Positions 8,317-18,924 of a stretch of DNA of 46,362 nucleotides are shown one piece after another. Position numbers and translations under genes: made by a program. A model generated the notes under the pieces. It did no database searches. It was not told the origin of the DNA and saw only the letters and a list, made by a program, of their open reading frames with translations. How positions within the stretch are numbered: position 1 is the first letter of the stretch; each line of letters starts with the position of its first letter. Source of the stretch: Actinomycetota bacterium (GTDB lineage Bacteria > Actinomycetota > Actinomycetes > Mycobacteriales > Mycobacteriaceae); contig SYAB01000399.1 in assembly GCA_005787665.1 (NCBI GenBank), forward strand, positions 1-46,362, given 5' to 3'.

Positions 8317-9498
8317 ATGCCGGGCAGCGGCCACCGCGACGACGATGCCGTCGACCCCTTCGTGCGTAAGTCCGCCGAGTGGGCCTGGCGGCTGCTGGTC
8401 ATCCTCGGCGCGATAGCGGCACTGCTGTGGCTGATCATCCGGCTCGAGGTGATCGTGGTGCCGATCGCCCTCGCGGTGATCCTCACCGCCCTGCTGGTGC
8501 CCGGCGTGGATTGGCTGGACCGACGGGGACTGCCGCGTGGCGGAGCGGTGGCACTCGTGCTGCTCTCCGGGTTCGCCCTGGTCGGCGGAGTCCTGAGCTT
8601 CGTGGTGAGCCAATTCATCTCCGGTCTGCCCAGCCTGACCGAACAGGTGACGCGCAGTATCGACAACGCCACCGACTGGCTCATCCAGGGCCCTGCCCAT
8701 CTGAGCCGTGAACAGATCGACCGGGCCGGCGACGTGGCGGTCAAGGCGTTGCGGGACAACCAGGAGAAGCTGACCCACGGTGCGCTGTCCACGGCCGCGA
8801 CGCTCACCGAGATCGTCACCGGCGCCCTGCTGACGGTGTTCACCCTGATCTTCCTGCTCTACGGCGGACGCAACATCTACGCCTACCTGACCCGGATCGT
8901 CCCCGCCCACACCCGTGACCGGGTGCGTGAAGCGGGTCGCGCCGGTTTCGGGTCGCTGATCGGTTATGTGCGCGCCACTTTCCTGGTGGCCCTCGTCGAT
9001 GCGGTCGGCATCGGCGCCGGCCTGGCGATCATGGGCGTCCCCCTGGCGCTGCCGCTGGCCTCGCTGGTCTTCCTCGGGGCGTTCGTCCCCCTGGTGGGCG
9101 CGGTGCTCAGCGGCTTCCTCGCAGTGGTGGTGGCGCTGCTGGCGAAGGGCTTCGTCTACGCGTTGATCACGCTCGGTCTGATCATCGCCGTCCAGCAGCT
9201 CGAGGCCCACGTGTTGCAGCCGCTGGTGATGGGCCGTGCGGTATCGATCCATCCGCTGGCGATCGTGCTGGCGATCGCCACCGGGGCGGTGCTCGCGGGG
9301 ATCATCGGAGCCCTGTTGGCAGTTCCGGTTCTCGCCTTCCTGAACAGCGCCATCAGGGTGCTCGCCGCGCCGGACCCGGCCGCGGAGGCGGCCCAGCTGG
9401 AGTCCAGCGATCAGGCTCTCCTGATGAAACCCCGACCCGATGCCGTACCCGCTGCCGGTGATGCCGCGGTTACTCCCGCCCCGCGCACGGAGGACTAG
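8317..9498 (+). CDS. AI-2E family (UPF0118) permease (Rv0205-like)
   Basis: This 393-residue membrane protein has the layout of the AI-2E/UPF0118 transporter family: two N-terminal helices, a helix near 70-95, a soluble amphipathic segment (residues about 100-165) and a C-terminal bundle of helices (165-350). Conserved motifs include [19 protein letters not shown] near residue 48, [18 protein letters not shown] and [24 protein letters not shown]. Members transport small molecules or act in pH/Na+ homeostasis; the substrate here is unknown. It matches H37Rv Rv0205. The frame is open far upstream to 7060, but that part overlaps the UPF0104 gene on the other strand and reads as low-complexity shadow sequence. 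The stop shares CTAG with the stop of mmpL3. Confidence 0.87.
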   Translation: MPGSGHRDDDAVDPFVRKSAEWAWRLLVILGAIAALLWLIIRLEVIVVPIALAVILTALLVPGVDWLDRRGLPRGGAVALVLLSGFALVGGVLSFVVSQFISGLPSLTEQVTRSIDNATDWLIQGPAHLSREQIDRAGDVAVKALRDNQEKLTHGALSTAATLTEIVTGALLTVFTLIFLLYGGRNIYAYLTRIVPAHTRDRVREAGRAGFGSLIGYVRATFLVALVDAVGIGAGLAIMGVPLALPLASLVFLGAFVPLVGAVLSGFLAVVVALLAKGFVYALITLGLIIAVQQLEAHVLQPLVMGRAVSIHPLAIVLAIATGAVLAGIIGALLAVPVLAFLNSAIRVLAAPDPAAEAAQLESSDQALLMKPRPDAVPAAGDAAVTPAPRTED

Positions 9499-12284
9499 AG
9501 CCGGCCCTCCCGGCGTAGCAGGTCCTGGGCGCTGACTCCGCCACTCTTCTTGCCGCGGGCATTCAGCTGCTCGGTGGCCACCTCGGAGTCGGCGGACTCC
9601 GGGCGGCTCACCGGAATGGCCCGGGTCTCCTCGGCCGAGAGGTATTCCGTGGCGGCGGTGACGGGCGGGGCGGCGGTGCCGGAGGGCGTCATGACGTTGG
9701 ACACCGTCGGTATCGCGGTGGTGGCGTCATCGGCGGTGGGCGCCGGGGTGGGGTCGGCGGCCCGACGCGAGGTCTTGCGTCGCAGTTCCCCGAGCCACGA
9801 ACCGATGTCGCGGTCATCCCGTGGTTTGGCGGCGGCGAATTTCGTGGTCGGTGCTTCGGCGGCCGGGGCGCCGACCGGCTCGGTGACGGCGACGGACGGC
9901 CCGGCGACCGATGCCGTCGCACCCGCTGCCGGTTCCGGGGCGAAGCGCCGATCGCTCAGGGAGGTGGTCGGCGCCGCTCCGGCAATCGCGCTCTGTTGCT
10001 CGGGAAGGGCGGGCCGCTTGCGCTCGTCGGGCAGCGTGGTCTCGCCCATGCCGATCTTGTGCTGGAGTCGTTTCATCCACTTGGGCGCCCACCAGCAGTC
10101 GTCGCCGAGCAGTTTCATGATGGCCGGAACCAGGAACATCCGGACCACCGTGGCGTCGAGCAGCAGGGCGATCAGCAGGCCGAAGGCCAGGTACTTCATC
10201 ATCACCAGGTCGGAGAAGACGAACGCGCCGGCCACCACCGCCAGCACCAGGGCTGCCGCGGTGATGAGGCGCCCGGTGGTGGCGGTCCCGATCCGGATCG
10301 ACTCGGTGGTGGACATGCCGCGGTCGCGCGCCTCCACCATCCGGGACACCAGGAACACCTCGTAGTCGGTGGACAGGCCGTAGATCACCGCGATGATCAA
10401 GCCGATCATCGGTGCCATCAGCGGCTGGGGTGTGTAGTTCATGATCCCCGAGCCGTGGCCCTCGACGAACATCCAGGTCAAGACGCCCATGGTGGATCCC
10501 AGGGTGAGCGCGCTCATCAGGGCGGCCTTGATCGGCAGCACCAGCGAACCGAAGGCCAGGAACATCAGGATCGTCGTCGTGGTGATCAACAGCAGCACCA
10601 TCAACGGCAGCTTGGCGAACAGGCTGTGGATGCTGTCCTGTTCCAGGGCCGGGGTGCCGCCGACGTAGAGTTCGAGCCCTTTGGATGGGGTGATCGCCCG
10701 CAACTCGGTGATCTTCTTCGCGGCATCGGTGCGTTTGACCAGACCGTTCTGGATGACCCGCACCGATGGGTCCTTGCTGGCGCCGTCAAGGTAGGGACGC
10801 TCGTTCCACATCGCGTCGGGGTTGTTGTCCGGGTCGGTGAAGCCGCTGATCGCCATCGCCTCACTGCGGATCTCGGCGACCTGCTGATCGGTGACGGGCT
10901 GGCCGTTATCGCTCTTGATGACCAGTGTCAGCGGCTCGGTGCGGAAGCCCGGGAAGATCTTGTCGAACTCCTCCTGCGCCAGCCGCACCGAATTGTCGGG
11001 CGGTAGATACTTCTCGCTGATACCGCCCAGGGCCAGGTGGCCCAACGGGATGATCAGCGCGATCATGAAGATCAGGATCGGGGCGGCGAAGAGCACCGGC
11101 CGCTTCATCACCCGGTTGACCAACTTGCCCCAGAAGCCGCTCTCGACCTCCTCGCGGGTCATGGTCTTCTGGGTTTTGTCGGCCAACCAGTTCAGCCACC
11201 AGTTCATCGGCTTCCAGTTACGGAAGAACGGCACCCGCAGCAGGGTGCGGACGCCCAGGGCGTCGACATTGGGCCCGAGAATCGCCAGGATCGCCGCCAG
11301 CACGGTGATGGAGAGGATGGCCGCCAGCATCACCGAGGCGATGATCGCGTAGGTGATCGACTTCAGGAAGCCCTGCGGGAAGAGCAGTAGCGGCAAGGAG
11401 GAGGCGACGATGATCACCGCGGAGAACACCACGGTTCGTCCTGCGGTCATCACGGTCCGGCGCACCGCGGTCTCGGTGTCGTAGCCCTCGGCGATCTCCT
11501 CGCGGAACCGGCTCACGATGAACAGGCCGTAGTCCACGGCGATGCCCAGGCCGATCAGGGTGACCACCGGCTGGGCGAAGAAGTGCACCGGGGTCACGTC
11601 GGCGATCAGGCGCATGATCCCGAGCGCGCCGAGGATCGACAGGCCGCCGATGATGGCCGGGAGGCTGGCGGCCACCACGCCGCCGAAGACGAAGAACAAC
11701 AGAACCGCCACCAGCGGGATCGCAGCCACCTCGGCCCGTTTCTGGTCCTCGCCGATGGTGCCGGTCAGTTCGTTGGCCAGCGGTTGCAGGCCGGCCAGCT
11801 TCACGTCCATGCCGTCGATGGCGAAGCTGTCCTTGACCTTCTTGTAGTTGTTCAAAATCGTGTCGTCGTCGTTGCCCTTGAGCTGGATCGACATGAAGGC
11901 GTGCTTCTTGTCGGCGTCGGCCATGTTCGCCAGCATCTCGGGGCTCTTGAAGTAGCCGATCGCCCGCAGGATCTCGTCGGGGTGCTCCTTCTGCGCCGCC
12001 TCGAGGTTGTCCAGAACCTTCTTGGAGAACGCCGGATCGTCGACGGTCTTACCCTCTGGGGCGGTGTAGATCGCGACGATGTGGCCGGACGTGTCGCGGC
12101 CGTACGCGCCGTCGGCGATCAGCGAGGCCTTCACCGACTGGCTGCCCTCGTCGTAGAAACCGCTCTGGGTGACGTGCTTCCCCAGGTCCAGCCCGAAGAT
12201 GCCGCCGCCGATACACAACGTCACCATGAGACCGATAACGATGTATCGATACCGGTATACGGTTCGACCCCACCAGGCGAACAA
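9495..12284 (-). CDS. mmpL3: Trehalose monomycolate transporter MmpL3 (essential RND transporter)
   Basis: This 929-residue inner-membrane flippase moves trehalose monomycolate to the periplasm for mycomembrane assembly. It opens with [18 protein letters not shown] and contains [14 protein letters not shown], both characteristic of MmpL3. Two periplasmic porter domains (about 35-180 and 415-550) alternate with two helix bundles. The Asp-Tyr pairs of the proton relay are D251/Y252 (AVDYG) and D640/Y641 (STDYE); the numbering is identical to that of M. smegmatis MmpL3, the target of SQ109 and other inhibitors. The C-terminal 190 residues are a disordered, Ala/Pro/Thr-rich cytosolic tail. The start codon is TTG, 5 nt after a strong AAGGAG. 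It is the third gene of a trmB - NYN - mmpL3 run. Confidence 0.97.
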   Translation of the reverse strand: MFAWWGRTVYRYRYIVIGLMVTLCIGGGIFGLDLGKHVTQSGFYDEGSQSVKASLIADGAYGRDTSGHIVAIYTAPEGKTVDDPAFSKKVLDNLEAAQKEHPDEILRAIGYFKSPEMLANMADADKKHAFMSIQLKGNDDDTILNNYKKVKDSFAIDGMDVKLAGLQPLANELTGTIGEDQKRAEVAAIPLVAVLLFFVFGGVVAASLPAIIGGLSILGALGIMRLIADVTPVHFFAQPVVTLIGLGIAVDYGLFIVSRFREEIAEGYDTETAVRRTVMTAGRTVVFSAVIIVASSLPLLLFPQGFLKSITYAIIASVMLAAILSITVLAAILAILGPNVDALGVRTLLRVPFFRNWKPMNWWLNWLADKTQKTMTREEVESGFWGKLVNRVMKRPVLFAAPILIFMIALIIPLGHLALGGISEKYLPPDNSVRLAQEEFDKIFPGFRTEPLTLVIKSDNGQPVTDQQVAEIRSEAMAISGFTDPDNNPDAMWNERPYLDGASKDPSVRVIQNGLVKRTDAAKKITELRAITPSKGLELYVGGTPALEQDSIHSLFAKLPLMVLLLITTTTILMFLAFGSLVLPIKAALMSALTLGSTMGVLTWMFVEGHGSGIMNYTPQPLMAPMIGLIIAVIYGLSTDYEVFLVSRMVEARDRGMSTTESIRIGTATTGRLITAAALVLAVVAGAFVFSDLVMMKYLAFGLLIALLLDATVVRMFLVPAIMKLLGDDCWWAPKWMKRLQHKIGMGETTLPDERKRPALPEQQSAIAGAAPTTSLSDRRFAPEPAAGATASVAGPSVAVTEPVGAPAAEAPTTKFAAAKPRDDRDIGSWLGELRRKTSRRAADPTPAPTADDATTAIPTVSNVMTPSGTAAPPVTAATEYLSAEETRAIPVSRPESADSEVATEQLNARGKKSGGVSAQDLLRREGRL

Positions 12285-12289
12285 GCGAT

Positions 12290-12295
12290 CTCCTT
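12290..12295 (-). promoter_or_regulatory. Strong ribosome binding site (AAGGAG) deciding the TTG start of mmpL3
   Basis: On the minus strand AAGGAG lies 5 nt before a TTG. The protein begins MFAWWGR, conserved in MmpL3 orthologues, so this rare TTG initiator is the correct start despite the absence of ATG or GTG. Confidence 0.7.
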
Positions 12296-12341
12296 ACTAA
12301 GAACTACGCCCCGAGAACTGGCCCTGCCGCCGCGTCACCGG

Positions 12342-13031
12342 CTACAGCCGCGAGGTCAGCAGCGATGACAACGGCCGGAAAGGCTGGAGCCACGCGCCGC
12401 GTTCTGGCAGTGAATCCAATCCGATCCGGGGCAGAGGTTCGCGGAAAACACCGGGAATATCCTCCAAGTCGACGAAATCCAAGGTATCCGACGCTAACGC
12501 CCAGCTGGCATGTTCGCGAAATCCGAGCACGCTGACCGGTGTGCCGGACCGGGCGATGTCCTCGAGCGGGTCGCGGAAGGCCTGCCCGTCCGCCGACGCC
12601 ACCAGCACGCCGGCCAGCCCCTCACGGCGGCGCAGGGCGATGTGGGCGAGCATGTCGCTGTCGACGTCGCTGTCCTCGTCGATCTTCGGTTTGGCGAAGA
12701 CGGCGAAGCCCACGTTGCGCAGCGCCTCGACCCAGGGGCGGACGATGTCGGCGTTGCCCGGCGCGATATTGGTGAAGACCGTGGCCTCCGGTTCGACCGA
12801 GACGTCCGGGGATCCCGCCGCCAGGTCGGCGGTACGGGCCAGCAGCCAGCGGCCCAGAGCGTCGAAACGGGGCCGGTGCGCGGCGGTCGGGCGGCCGCCC
12901 AGGATCGCCCCCAGGCCCATGTCCAGGTTGGGTGCGTCCCACACCAGCAGCACCCGCCTCGGTGCCGACCCCGGACCGGGCGCCGGCGGGGCGGGTATCG
13001 GTTGGGCGGTGGTCTCGTCGATCACAGTCAT
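12342..13031 (-). CDS. NYN-domain (PIN-like) ribonuclease-type protein (Rv0207c-like)
   Basis: This 229-residue soluble protein starts at the ATG at 13031 (MTVIDETTAQP). It carries a NYN/LabA-type PIN fold: RRVLLVWDAPNLDMGLG near residue 25 supplies the first catalytic aspartate, DEDSDVDSDMLAHIAL near 135 gives an acidic cluster, and VLVASADGQAFRDPLEDIARSG near 160 gives the last aspartate. NYN domains are metal-dependent RNases, so RNA processing is the likely activity; the substrate is unknown. It sits 7 bp after trmB and 57 bp before mmpL3 on the same strand, in the same order as H37Rv Rv0208c-Rv0206c. An RNase between a tRNA methyltransferase and an envelope transporter may link translation status to envelope growth; this is speculation. 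Confidence 0.85.
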   Translation of the reverse strand: MTVIDETTAQPIPAPPAPGPGSAPRRVLLVWDAPNLDMGLGAILGGRPTAAHRPRFDALGRWLLARTADLAAGSPDVSVEPEATVFTNIAPGNADIVRPWVEALRNVGFAVFAKPKIDEDSDVDSDMLAHIALRRREGLAGVLVASADGQAFRDPLEDIARSGTPVSVLGFREHASWALASDTLDFVDLEDIPGVFREPLPRIGLDSLPERGAWLQPFRPLSSLLTSRL

Positions 13032-13038
13032 ATCCGCC

Positions 13039-13797
13039 TCACCCACTCGGTCTGACCCAGATGAATTCGCGCACCACGCTGCCCGCCGCGCGGGCCTTGG
13101 TCTCGTACTTGGTGACGGGCCGATCCGTCGAGATCGGCAGCGGTTCCCCTGGGGCGGCGCGGCGTAGTGCCGACTCGTCATCCCCGACCTGCGCGATCTG
13201 ATCGGCGTACCCGGGGTGATCGGTGGCCACATGAAGCACCCCGCCGGGGCGGAGCCGGTCGGCGATCAAGGCCAGCGTCGCAGGCTGCAGCAGCCGCCGC
13301 TTGTGATGGCGCGACTTCGGCCACGGGTCGGGGAAGAACACCCGGACCCCGGTCAGCACTCCGGTGCCGAGCAGGCTTTCCAGCACGTCGATCCCGTCGC
13401 CCCGGATCAGGCGGATGTTCGGCACGTTCTCGCGGTCGACGGCGCTCAGCAACTGGGCCAGCCCACGCCGGTAGACCTCCGCGGCGATCACGTCGATATC
13501 CGGTTCGGCCTGGGCCATCGCCACCGTCGAGGTGCCGGTGCCGCAGCCGATCTCCAGCACCAGGGGCGCACGGCGACCGAACCAGCTGTCGGCGTCGAGA
13601 GGTTCGGTCGCCCCGGCGGGATTCAGCGCCGGCCTGCCCAGCCGGGGCCACAGCCGGTCCCATACTTCGGATTGGGAGTCGGTGAGGGCTGAGCGTCGGG
13701 ACCGGAAGCTGGACACCCGGCGCGGGTGGCGCGCGACACCCTCGGGCGCGGCCGGGCCGCGGTCGCGCTGCGCTTGCATTGATCCATGGTGGCCCAT
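13039..13797 (-). CDS. trmB: tRNA (guanine-N7-)-methyltransferase TrmB
   Basis: TrmB methylates G46 in the variable loop of tRNAs with S-adenosylmethionine. The SAM site is visible as LVLEIGCGTGTSTVAMAQ, followed by the acidic VIAAEVYRRGL strand. The family hallmark FFPDPWPKSRHHKRR (substrate and catalytic region) and LRPGGVLHVATDH are intact. The frame can be opened from a TTG at 13839 or an ATG at 13809; I prefer the ATG at 13797 because MGHHGSMQAQ resembles my recollection of the start of the M. tuberculosis protein. The first 50 residues are basic and poorly conserved. It is probably the first gene of the run leading into the NYN gene and mmpL3. Confidence 0.9.
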   Translation of the reverse strand: MGHHGSMQAQRDRGPAAPEGVARHPRRVSSFRSRRSALTDSQSEVWDRLWPRLGRPALNPAGATEPLDADSWFGRRAPLVLEIGCGTGTSTVAMAQAEPDIDVIAAEVYRRGLAQLLSAVDRENVPNIRLIRGDGIDVLESLLGTGVLTGVRVFFPDPWPKSRHHKRRLLQPATLALIADRLRPGGVLHVATDHPGYADQIAQVGDDESALRRAAPGEPLPISTDRPVTKYETKARAAGSVVREFIWVRPSG

Positions 13798-13894
13798 GAA
13801 CAACGGCATACCCCCACCGTCGTACAGATTGATACCCAACAGTTGCCTACCGCGGTGACTCGCGGCCGGACCGGGCCGCTGTCACCATGCCGCT

Positions 13895-14956
13895 ATGGTC
13901 GACGACCCGGCCGAGGGCCTGCTCACCGCCGCCGCTGACGTCCTCGACGAGGCGGCCCTGGCCCGGCTGGCCGGATCGCTGCGAGCCGCCGACCCGCCGA
14001 CCCGTTACCGCCGACTGGTCGAGGAACTGAACCGGCTCGGCAGGCACGACCCCGCCGGCCCGTCGATGGCCGAGTTCCTGGCCGGGGACGCGGTCGTGCT
14101 GGCCCGGATGGCCGTCGCCGTGGCGGTGATGCACGGGGCCGGCGCCGAGGTCGACGTGAGTGGCGCCGCCGCCGATCATCTCCGGCGGGCGGTGTCCTGG
14201 CGGGTCCGTGCGAGCGGTGCGGGGCCGGAATGGCAGCGGTCCTGTGCTGCCGACATCGCCCGCGGTTCGCTGCGGCTCTGGTCGCTGTCCGGCGGTGTGG
14301 CGCACGGTCCGGTGAGCCCGCATGCGGCGCTGACCCGGTCTCAACTCGCGGCCCGGGCCCGGCGGACGTGCCGGGACCTGCGTGCGGAACTGGCGATCGA
14401 GACCGCCCGGCTGACCCGCCGGGGGATCGGCGCCTACGAGGCCCGGGTGCGCGCCGAGATCTGCCGGGTGGCGGTGGAGTTCGACGCGGCCATCGGTGAC
14501 GTGTCCGGACCCGTGGTCGAGGCCGCTCTTCCGCTGCGGCGGCCACTGCGGTTGGAGAACCGGCTGGCAGCCCTGCTGGGTGCAGGGTTTGGCGTCAGCG
14601 TGTCGCTGACCGTCGCCCGGGTCGTTGCCGATCTGCGCCCGCAGTGGACCGGCGGCGCCGCTGTCGCATGCGCGATCCTCGGCCTGGCGCTGACGTCCTG
14701 GGTGGTGCTGGCCCGCCGGTTGATCACCGAGCGGGCCGCCGCGGAACGCTGGACGGCCGAGGTGGTCGCCGCCCTTCGTGGGGCCCTGGAGGAGCGGGTA
14801 CTGACTTGGGCCGCACCGCCGTCGGTGCCGGCCGGGCGGGCCGCCGACCGGGTTTCGGATCGGGGCCACCCGCCGGTGGGCCATACTCCCCGATTAACGG
14901 CACAGGTCCGGCCCGCGTTAACCTTCAATCAGGAGGACGGCAGTCTCCGTGATTGA
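13895..14956 (+). CDS. Conserved hypothetical membrane-anchored protein (Rv0209-like)
   Basis: This 353-residue protein of unknown function is found in mycobacteria next to trmB. Residues 1-220 are soluble, Arg/Ala-rich and mostly helical ([31 protein letters not shown]). Two hydrophobic helices follow (about 223-247 and 256-275), then a short helical cytoplasmic segment and a Pro-rich tail. No enzymatic motif is recognisable. It lies divergent from trmB and ends 46 bp before the pckA start, as in H37Rv except that Rv0210, which I expect between Rv0209 and pckA, is absent. The start ATG at 13895 is the first plausible one after the divergent spacer; its ribosome binding site is weak. Confidence 0.75.
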   Translation: MVDDPAEGLLTAAADVLDEAALARLAGSLRAADPPTRYRRLVEELNRLGRHDPAGPSMAEFLAGDAVVLARMAVAVAVMHGAGAEVDVSGAAADHLRRAVSWRVRASGAGPEWQRSCAADIARGSLRLWSLSGGVAHGPVSPHAALTRSQLAARARRTCRDLRAELAIETARLTRRGIGAYEARVRAEICRVAVEFDAAIGDVSGPVVEAALPLRRPLRLENRLAALLGAGFGVSVSLTVARVVADLRPQWTGGAAVACAILGLALTSWVVLARRLITERAAAERWTAEVVAALRGALEERVLTWAAPPSVPAGRAADRVSDRGHPPVGHTPRLTAQVRPALTFNQEDGSLRD

Positions 14957-15002
14957 GCGGAAAGTGCCTGCTCCGGGTAACAAACCTAGGCGGGAGACAC
15001 CG

Positions 15003-16829
15003 ATGACCTCAGCGACCATCCCCGGTCTGGACGACGCACCCACCACGCACGGTCCCTTGCTGTCCTGGGTCCGGGAGGTAGCCGAGCTCACCCAGCCCGA
15101 CCGCGTGGTGTTCGCCGACGGTTCCGAGGACGAGTACCGGCGACTCTGCGGCGAGCTGGTCGCCGCCGGAACCTTCACCGCGCTGAGCGCCACCGAGGAG
15201 CCCGCCTCCTACCTCGCCCGCTCCACCCCCTCCGACGTCGCCCGGGTGGAGTCGCGAACCTTCATCTGCTCCGAACGCGAGGTCGACGCGGGGCCGACCA
15301 ACAACTGGATGGCGCCGGACGAGATGCGCGCCACCATGACCGAGCTCTACCGCGGCTGCATGCGGGGCCGCACCATGTACGTGGTGCCGTTCTGCATGGG
15401 CCCGCTGGGCGCCGACGACCCGAAGCTGGGCGTGGAGATCACCGACTCCGAGTACGTCGTGGTGTCGATGCGCACGATGACCCGGATGGGCACGGCGGCG
15501 CTGGACAAACTCGGAGAGGACGGATTCTTCGTCAAGGCCCTGCACTCGTTGGGCGCACCGCTGGAGCCGGGGCAATCCGACGTCCCGTGGCCGTGCAGCG
15601 AGACCAAGTACATCACCCACTTCCCGGAAACCCGCGAGATCTGGAGCTACGGTTCCGGCTACGGCGGCAACGCGCTGCTGGGCAAGAAGTGCTACTCGCT
15701 GCGGATCGCCTCGGTGATGGCCCGCGACGAGGGCTGGCTGGCCGAGCACATGTTGATCCTCAAACTCATCTCCCCGGAGAACAAGGCCTACTACATCGCC
15801 GCCGCCTTCCCGTCGGCCTGCGGCAAGACCAACCTGGCGATGATCCAGCCGACCATCCCCGGCTGGCGGGCCGAGACCCTCGGTGACGACATCGCCTGGA
15901 TGCGGTTCGGCAAGGACGGCCGGTTGTACGCGGTGAATCCGGAGTTCGGGTTCTTCGGGGTGGCGCCGGGCACCAACTGGTCGTCCAATCCGAATGCGAT
16001 GAAGACCATCGCGGGCGGCAACACGGTGTTCACCAACGTCGCCCTGACCGACGAGGGCGGCGTGTGGTGGGAGGGCCTCGAGGGCGACCCGGATCATCTC
16101 GTCGACTGGCTCGGCCAGGACTGGACGCCGGAGTCGGACACCCCGGCGGCGCATCCGAACTCGCGCTATTGCACGCCGATGTCGCAGTGTCCGACGCTGG
16201 CCCCGGAGTGGGATGACCCCCAGGGCGTCCCGATCTCGGCGATCCTGTTCGGCGGGCGGCGCAAGACGACGGTCCCCCTGGTGACCCAGGCCCGCGACTG
16301 GCAGCACGGGGTGTTCATCGGGGCGACGCTGGGCAGCGAGAAGACCGCCGCCGCCGAGGGTCAGGTCGGCACCGTCCGTCGTGACCCGATGGCGATGCTG
16401 CCGTTCCTGGGCTACAACGCCGGCGACTACTGCCAGCACTGGCTGGATCTGGGCAAGAACGCCGACGACTCCAAGCTGCCGAAGATCTTCTTCGTCAACT
16501 GGTTCCGGCGCGGTGGCGACGGCCGTTTCCTGTGGCCCGGTTTCGGCGAGAACAGCCGCGTGCTCAAGTGGATCGTCGAACGGGTCGAAGGCCGGGCCAA
16601 CGGGGTCTCCACCGCGATCGGGATCGTGCCCGGACCCGACGATCTCGACGTCGCCGGTCTGGAGGTCGAGCGGGCCGACGTCACCGAAGCCCTGGCCGTG
16701 GACGCCGACGAGTGGCGCGCCGAACTCCCGCAGATCGAGGAATGGTTTGCGTTCCTGGGCGAGAAACTGCCCACCGGCGTCCGGGACGAGTTCGAGGCGC
16801 TCAAACAGCGCCTTGCCGATGCCCGCTGA
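15003..16829 (+). CDS. pckA: Phosphoenolpyruvate carboxykinase (GTP)
   Basis: This 608-residue cytosolic enzyme converts oxaloacetate and GTP to PEP, GDP and CO2, the entry step of gluconeogenesis and essential for growth on fatty acids. The kinase P-loop is FPSACGKTN (about 269-277), including the mobile reactive Cys273 of the GTP-dependent class; GDDIAWM (294-300) supplies the metal-binding aspartates. Further family signatures are PFCMGPLG (129-136), [19 protein letters not shown] (219-237) and [15 protein letters not shown] near the C terminus. The start ATG at 15003 ([13 protein letters not shown]) matches the known mycobacterial N terminus and follows GGGAG by about 8 nt. The frame is open slightly upstream from 14949, but that part overlaps the previous gene. 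Confidence 0.97.
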   Translation: MTSATIPGLDDAPTTHGPLLSWVREVAELTQPDRVVFADGSEDEYRRLCGELVAAGTFTALSATEEPASYLARSTPSDVARVESRTFICSEREVDAGPTNNWMAPDEMRATMTELYRGCMRGRTMYVVPFCMGPLGADDPKLGVEITDSEYVVVSMRTMTRMGTAALDKLGEDGFFVKALHSLGAPLEPGQSDVPWPCSETKYITHFPETREIWSYGSGYGGNALLGKKCYSLRIASVMARDEGWLAEHMLILKLISPENKAYYIAAAFPSACGKTNLAMIQPTIPGWRAETLGDDIAWMRFGKDGRLYAVNPEFGFFGVAPGTNWSSNPNAMKTIAGGNTVFTNVALTDEGGVWWEGLEGDPDHLVDWLGQDWTPESDTPAAHPNSRYCTPMSQCPTLAPEWDDPQGVPISAILFGGRRKTTVPLVTQARDWQHGVFIGATLGSEKTAAAEGQVGTVRRDPMAMLPFLGYNAGDYCQHWLDLGKNADDSKLPKIFFVNWFRRGGDGRFLWPGFGENSRVLKWIVERVEGRANGVSTAIGIVPGPDDLDVAGLEVERADVTEALAVDADEWRAELPQIEEWFAFLGEKLPTGVRDEFEALKQRLADAR

Positions 16830-17721
16830 ACCCGACGCTGCCGCAGCCCCGGCACCGCAGCCGAAGGTCCGGTCCGGCAAGAGGTGGACCCGGGTGGGGA
16901 CGGTGCTGGCCATCGTCGGGATCTACCTGGCCTCGGTGGCCGGCTACTTCTGGCTGGACAGCTCCGCCAAGGTGCTGCAACCGCGGGATCTGCGCAACGT
17001 CACCGAGACGGTGGTCCTGATCGAACTCACCGCGATCCACCCGGTCGACAACACGATCGACGCGACGGTACTGGTGGTGCCGGACGCCGGGCTGATCGAC
17101 GAGTTCGGAACCCTCAACACCGACGTCGCGGTGCGGTTGTATCCGTCGAACGACTTCGGTGAGCTCAACTATCCGCGTGGGCACACCCCCGGTCGGGAGA
17201 ACACCAGGATGTTCGCTCTCGGCGACGCCGACCGCTGGCCGTTCGACACCTTCACCACCGGCGCCATCAGTGCCGACGTCTTCGCCGGGACGGGCGATGC
17301 GCGCCGCTATGTGCCGGCCCGGGTCGAGATCGCCGGATCGCTCAACGGGTGGGATGTGCAGGCCGATCGGATGGGTCCGGGCGCCAGTGCGGACCGCCCC
17401 GATGACAACGCCACGGTCACCCTGTCTCGCTCCCGCGGCCCGCTGCTGCTGATCGCCGGCTTCGTGCTGGTCCTGCTCGCGCTGCCGGCGATGGCGGTGT
17501 TCGTCGCCGTCGAGCTGTTGCTGGGCCGTAAGACGTTCCAGCCGGCCTTCTCCACCTGGTTCGCGGCCATGCTGTTCTCGGTCGTGCCCATCCGCGGCGT
17601 GCTGCCTGGTGATCCGCCGGCCGGCTCGTGGATCGACGAGGCTGTGGTGGTGTGGGTGCTGATCGCGCTGACCGTGGCGATGGCCACCTACGTGACCGCC
17701 TGGGTGCGCCGCGCCGACTGA
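16819..17721 (+). CDS. DUF4436 family membrane protein
   Basis: This 300-residue protein starts at an ATG inside the last codons of pckA (11 bp overlap), so it is probably co-transcribed and translationally coupled. One transmembrane helix follows a basic N terminus (about 28-47). An extracytoplasmic beta-rich domain (50-205) carries the DUF4436 pattern ([24 protein letters not shown], then [18 protein letters not shown]). Three C-terminal helices complete the protein (about 210-295, including [21 protein letters not shown] and [18 protein letters not shown]). The family is common in actinobacteria and its function is unknown. It ends 2 bp from the stop of the convergent fadE3 gene. Confidence 0.8.
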   Translation: MPAEPDAAAAPAPQPKVRSGKRWTRVGTVLAIVGIYLASVAGYFWLDSSAKVLQPRDLRNVTETVVLIELTAIHPVDNTIDATVLVVPDAGLIDEFGTLNTDVAVRLYPSNDFGELNYPRGHTPGRENTRMFALGDADRWPFDTFTTGAISADVFAGTGDARRYVPARVEIAGSLNGWDVQADRMGPGASADRPDDNATVTLSRSRGPLLLIAGFVLVLLALPAMAVFVAVELLLGRKTFQPAFSTWFAAMLFSVVPIRGVLPGDPPAGSWIDEAVVVWVLIALTVAMATYVTAWVRRAD

Positions 17722-17723
17722 CG

Positions 17724-18887
17724 TCATACCCCGCCGCGGGCGACCAACTGCGCGGCGATGACATTGCGCTGGATCTCATTGGTGCCCTCCCCGACGATCA
17801 TCAGCGGGGCGTCGCGGACGTAGCGTTCGACATCGAACTCGGTGGAGTATCCGTACCCGCCGTGGATCCGCATCGCGTTCAGGGCGATCTCCATCGCGGC
17901 TTCGGAGGCGAACAGCTTGGCCATCCCGGCCTCCATATCGCAGCGAGCCCCGCTGTCATAGCGCTCGGCGGCGTACTTGGTGAGCTGGCGGGCGGCGGTC
18001 AGTTTCGTCGCCATATCGGCGAGATAGTTGCCGATCGACTGGTGACGCCAGATCGGCTTGCCGAAACTCTCCCGCTGCTGGGCATACGCCAAGGCGTCCT
18101 CGAGGGCGGCGGTGGCCACGCCCAGCGCCCGGGCGGCCACCTGGATACGACCGGTCTCCAGACCTTTCATCATGTGCGCGAACCCCAGCCCGGGCTCGCC
18201 GCCGAGCACCGCGGCGGCCGGCACCCGGCAGCCGTCGAACACCACCTCGCAGGATTCGACTCCCTTGTACCCGAGCTTGGGCAGATCACGGGAGACGGTC
18301 AGCCCCCGGGCCGGTGACTCCACCAGCACCACCGAGATGCCGGTGTGGCGCGGACTGGCCTGCGGGTCGGTCTTGCACAGCAGCGCGATCAGGCCTGACC
18401 GGCGGGCATTGCTGATCCAGGTCTTGGACCCGGTGATCACCAGCTCGTCGCCGTCGGGGCGGGCGGTGCAGGTGATGTTCTGCAGATCCGACCCGCCACC
18501 GGGTTCGGTCAGCGCCATGGTGGCGCGCAGTTCGCCGGTCGCCATTCGGGGTAGGTAGGCCTGCTTCTGCTCCCCGGTGCCGAAGTCCTCGAGCAGCTTG
18601 GCGACCACGGTGTGCCCGCCCATCGCGCCGGCCAGGCTCATCCAGCCGCGGGCCAGTTCCTGGGTCACCTCGACGTAGCACGGCATCGACACCGGCGAGC
18701 CGCCGTAACGTTCGGAGATGGCCAGGCCGTAGATTCCGATGCGCTTCATCTGCTCGATCCAGTCCGCCGGATAGGCGTCGGCGTGCTCGACCTCGCGCAC
18801 CGTGGGCTTGACCTCGCGGTCGACGAAGGCGCGCACCGTCTGCACCAGCAGGTTCTCTTCGTCGTTGAGCGTCATCGGTACGGCCAT
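17724..18887 (-). CDS. fadE3: Acyl-CoA dehydrogenase FadE3
   Basis: This 387-residue flavoenzyme oxidises acyl-CoA to trans-2-enoyl-CoA. The FAD/substrate signature ATMALTEPGGGSDLQNITCTA (about 127-147), ITGSKTWISNA and QQRESFGKPIWRHQSI are all present. The C-terminal IVGEGTNEIQRNVIAAQ carries glutamate at about residue 367, the classical catalytic base of short/medium-chain enzymes, unlike the other FadE genes in this window. It resembles FadE3 (Rv0215c) and lies next to an Rv0216-like hydratase as in H37Rv. The start is ATG at 18887 (MAVPMTLNDEEN) or 18875. Divergent transcription with the hydratase leaves only 37 bp between them. Confidence 0.85.
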   Translation of the reverse strand: MAVPMTLNDEENLLVQTVRAFVDREVKPTVREVEHADAYPADWIEQMKRIGIYGLAISERYGGSPVSMPCYVEVTQELARGWMSLAGAMGGHTVVAKLLEDFGTGEQKQAYLPRMATGELRATMALTEPGGGSDLQNITCTARPDGDELVITGSKTWISNARRSGLIALLCKTDPQASPRHTGISVVLVESPARGLTVSRDLPKLGYKGVESCEVVFDGCRVPAAAVLGGEPGLGFAHMMKGLETGRIQVAARALGVATAALEDALAYAQQRESFGKPIWRHQSIGNYLADMATKLTAARQLTKYAAERYDSGARCDMEAGMAKLFASEAAMEIALNAMRIHGGYGYSTEFDVERYVRDAPLMIVGEGTNEIQRNVIAAQLVARGGV

Positions 18888-18888
18888 A

Positions 18889-18919
18889 TTGACACATCGC
18901 CAACGGCTGTCAGCATGGT
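18889..18919 (+). promoter_or_regulatory. Candidate promoter for the Rv0216-like hydratase gene (TTGACA -35)
   Basis: A perfect TTGACA at 18889-18894 is followed 19 bp later by CATGGT (18914-18919), and the GTG start lies 5 nt after that. The -35 box is perfect, but the -10 box is poor (C in place of T at position 1) and the spacer is 2 bp longer than ideal. The promoter lies in the 37-bp spacer next to the start of divergent fadE3. Confidence 0.35.
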
Positions 18920-18924
18920 CAGCT

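Noticed and set aside
15009..16913. 634-residue minus-strand frame opposite pckA
   Set aside because: It is a shadow of the strongly conserved pckA gene and has no domain of its own.
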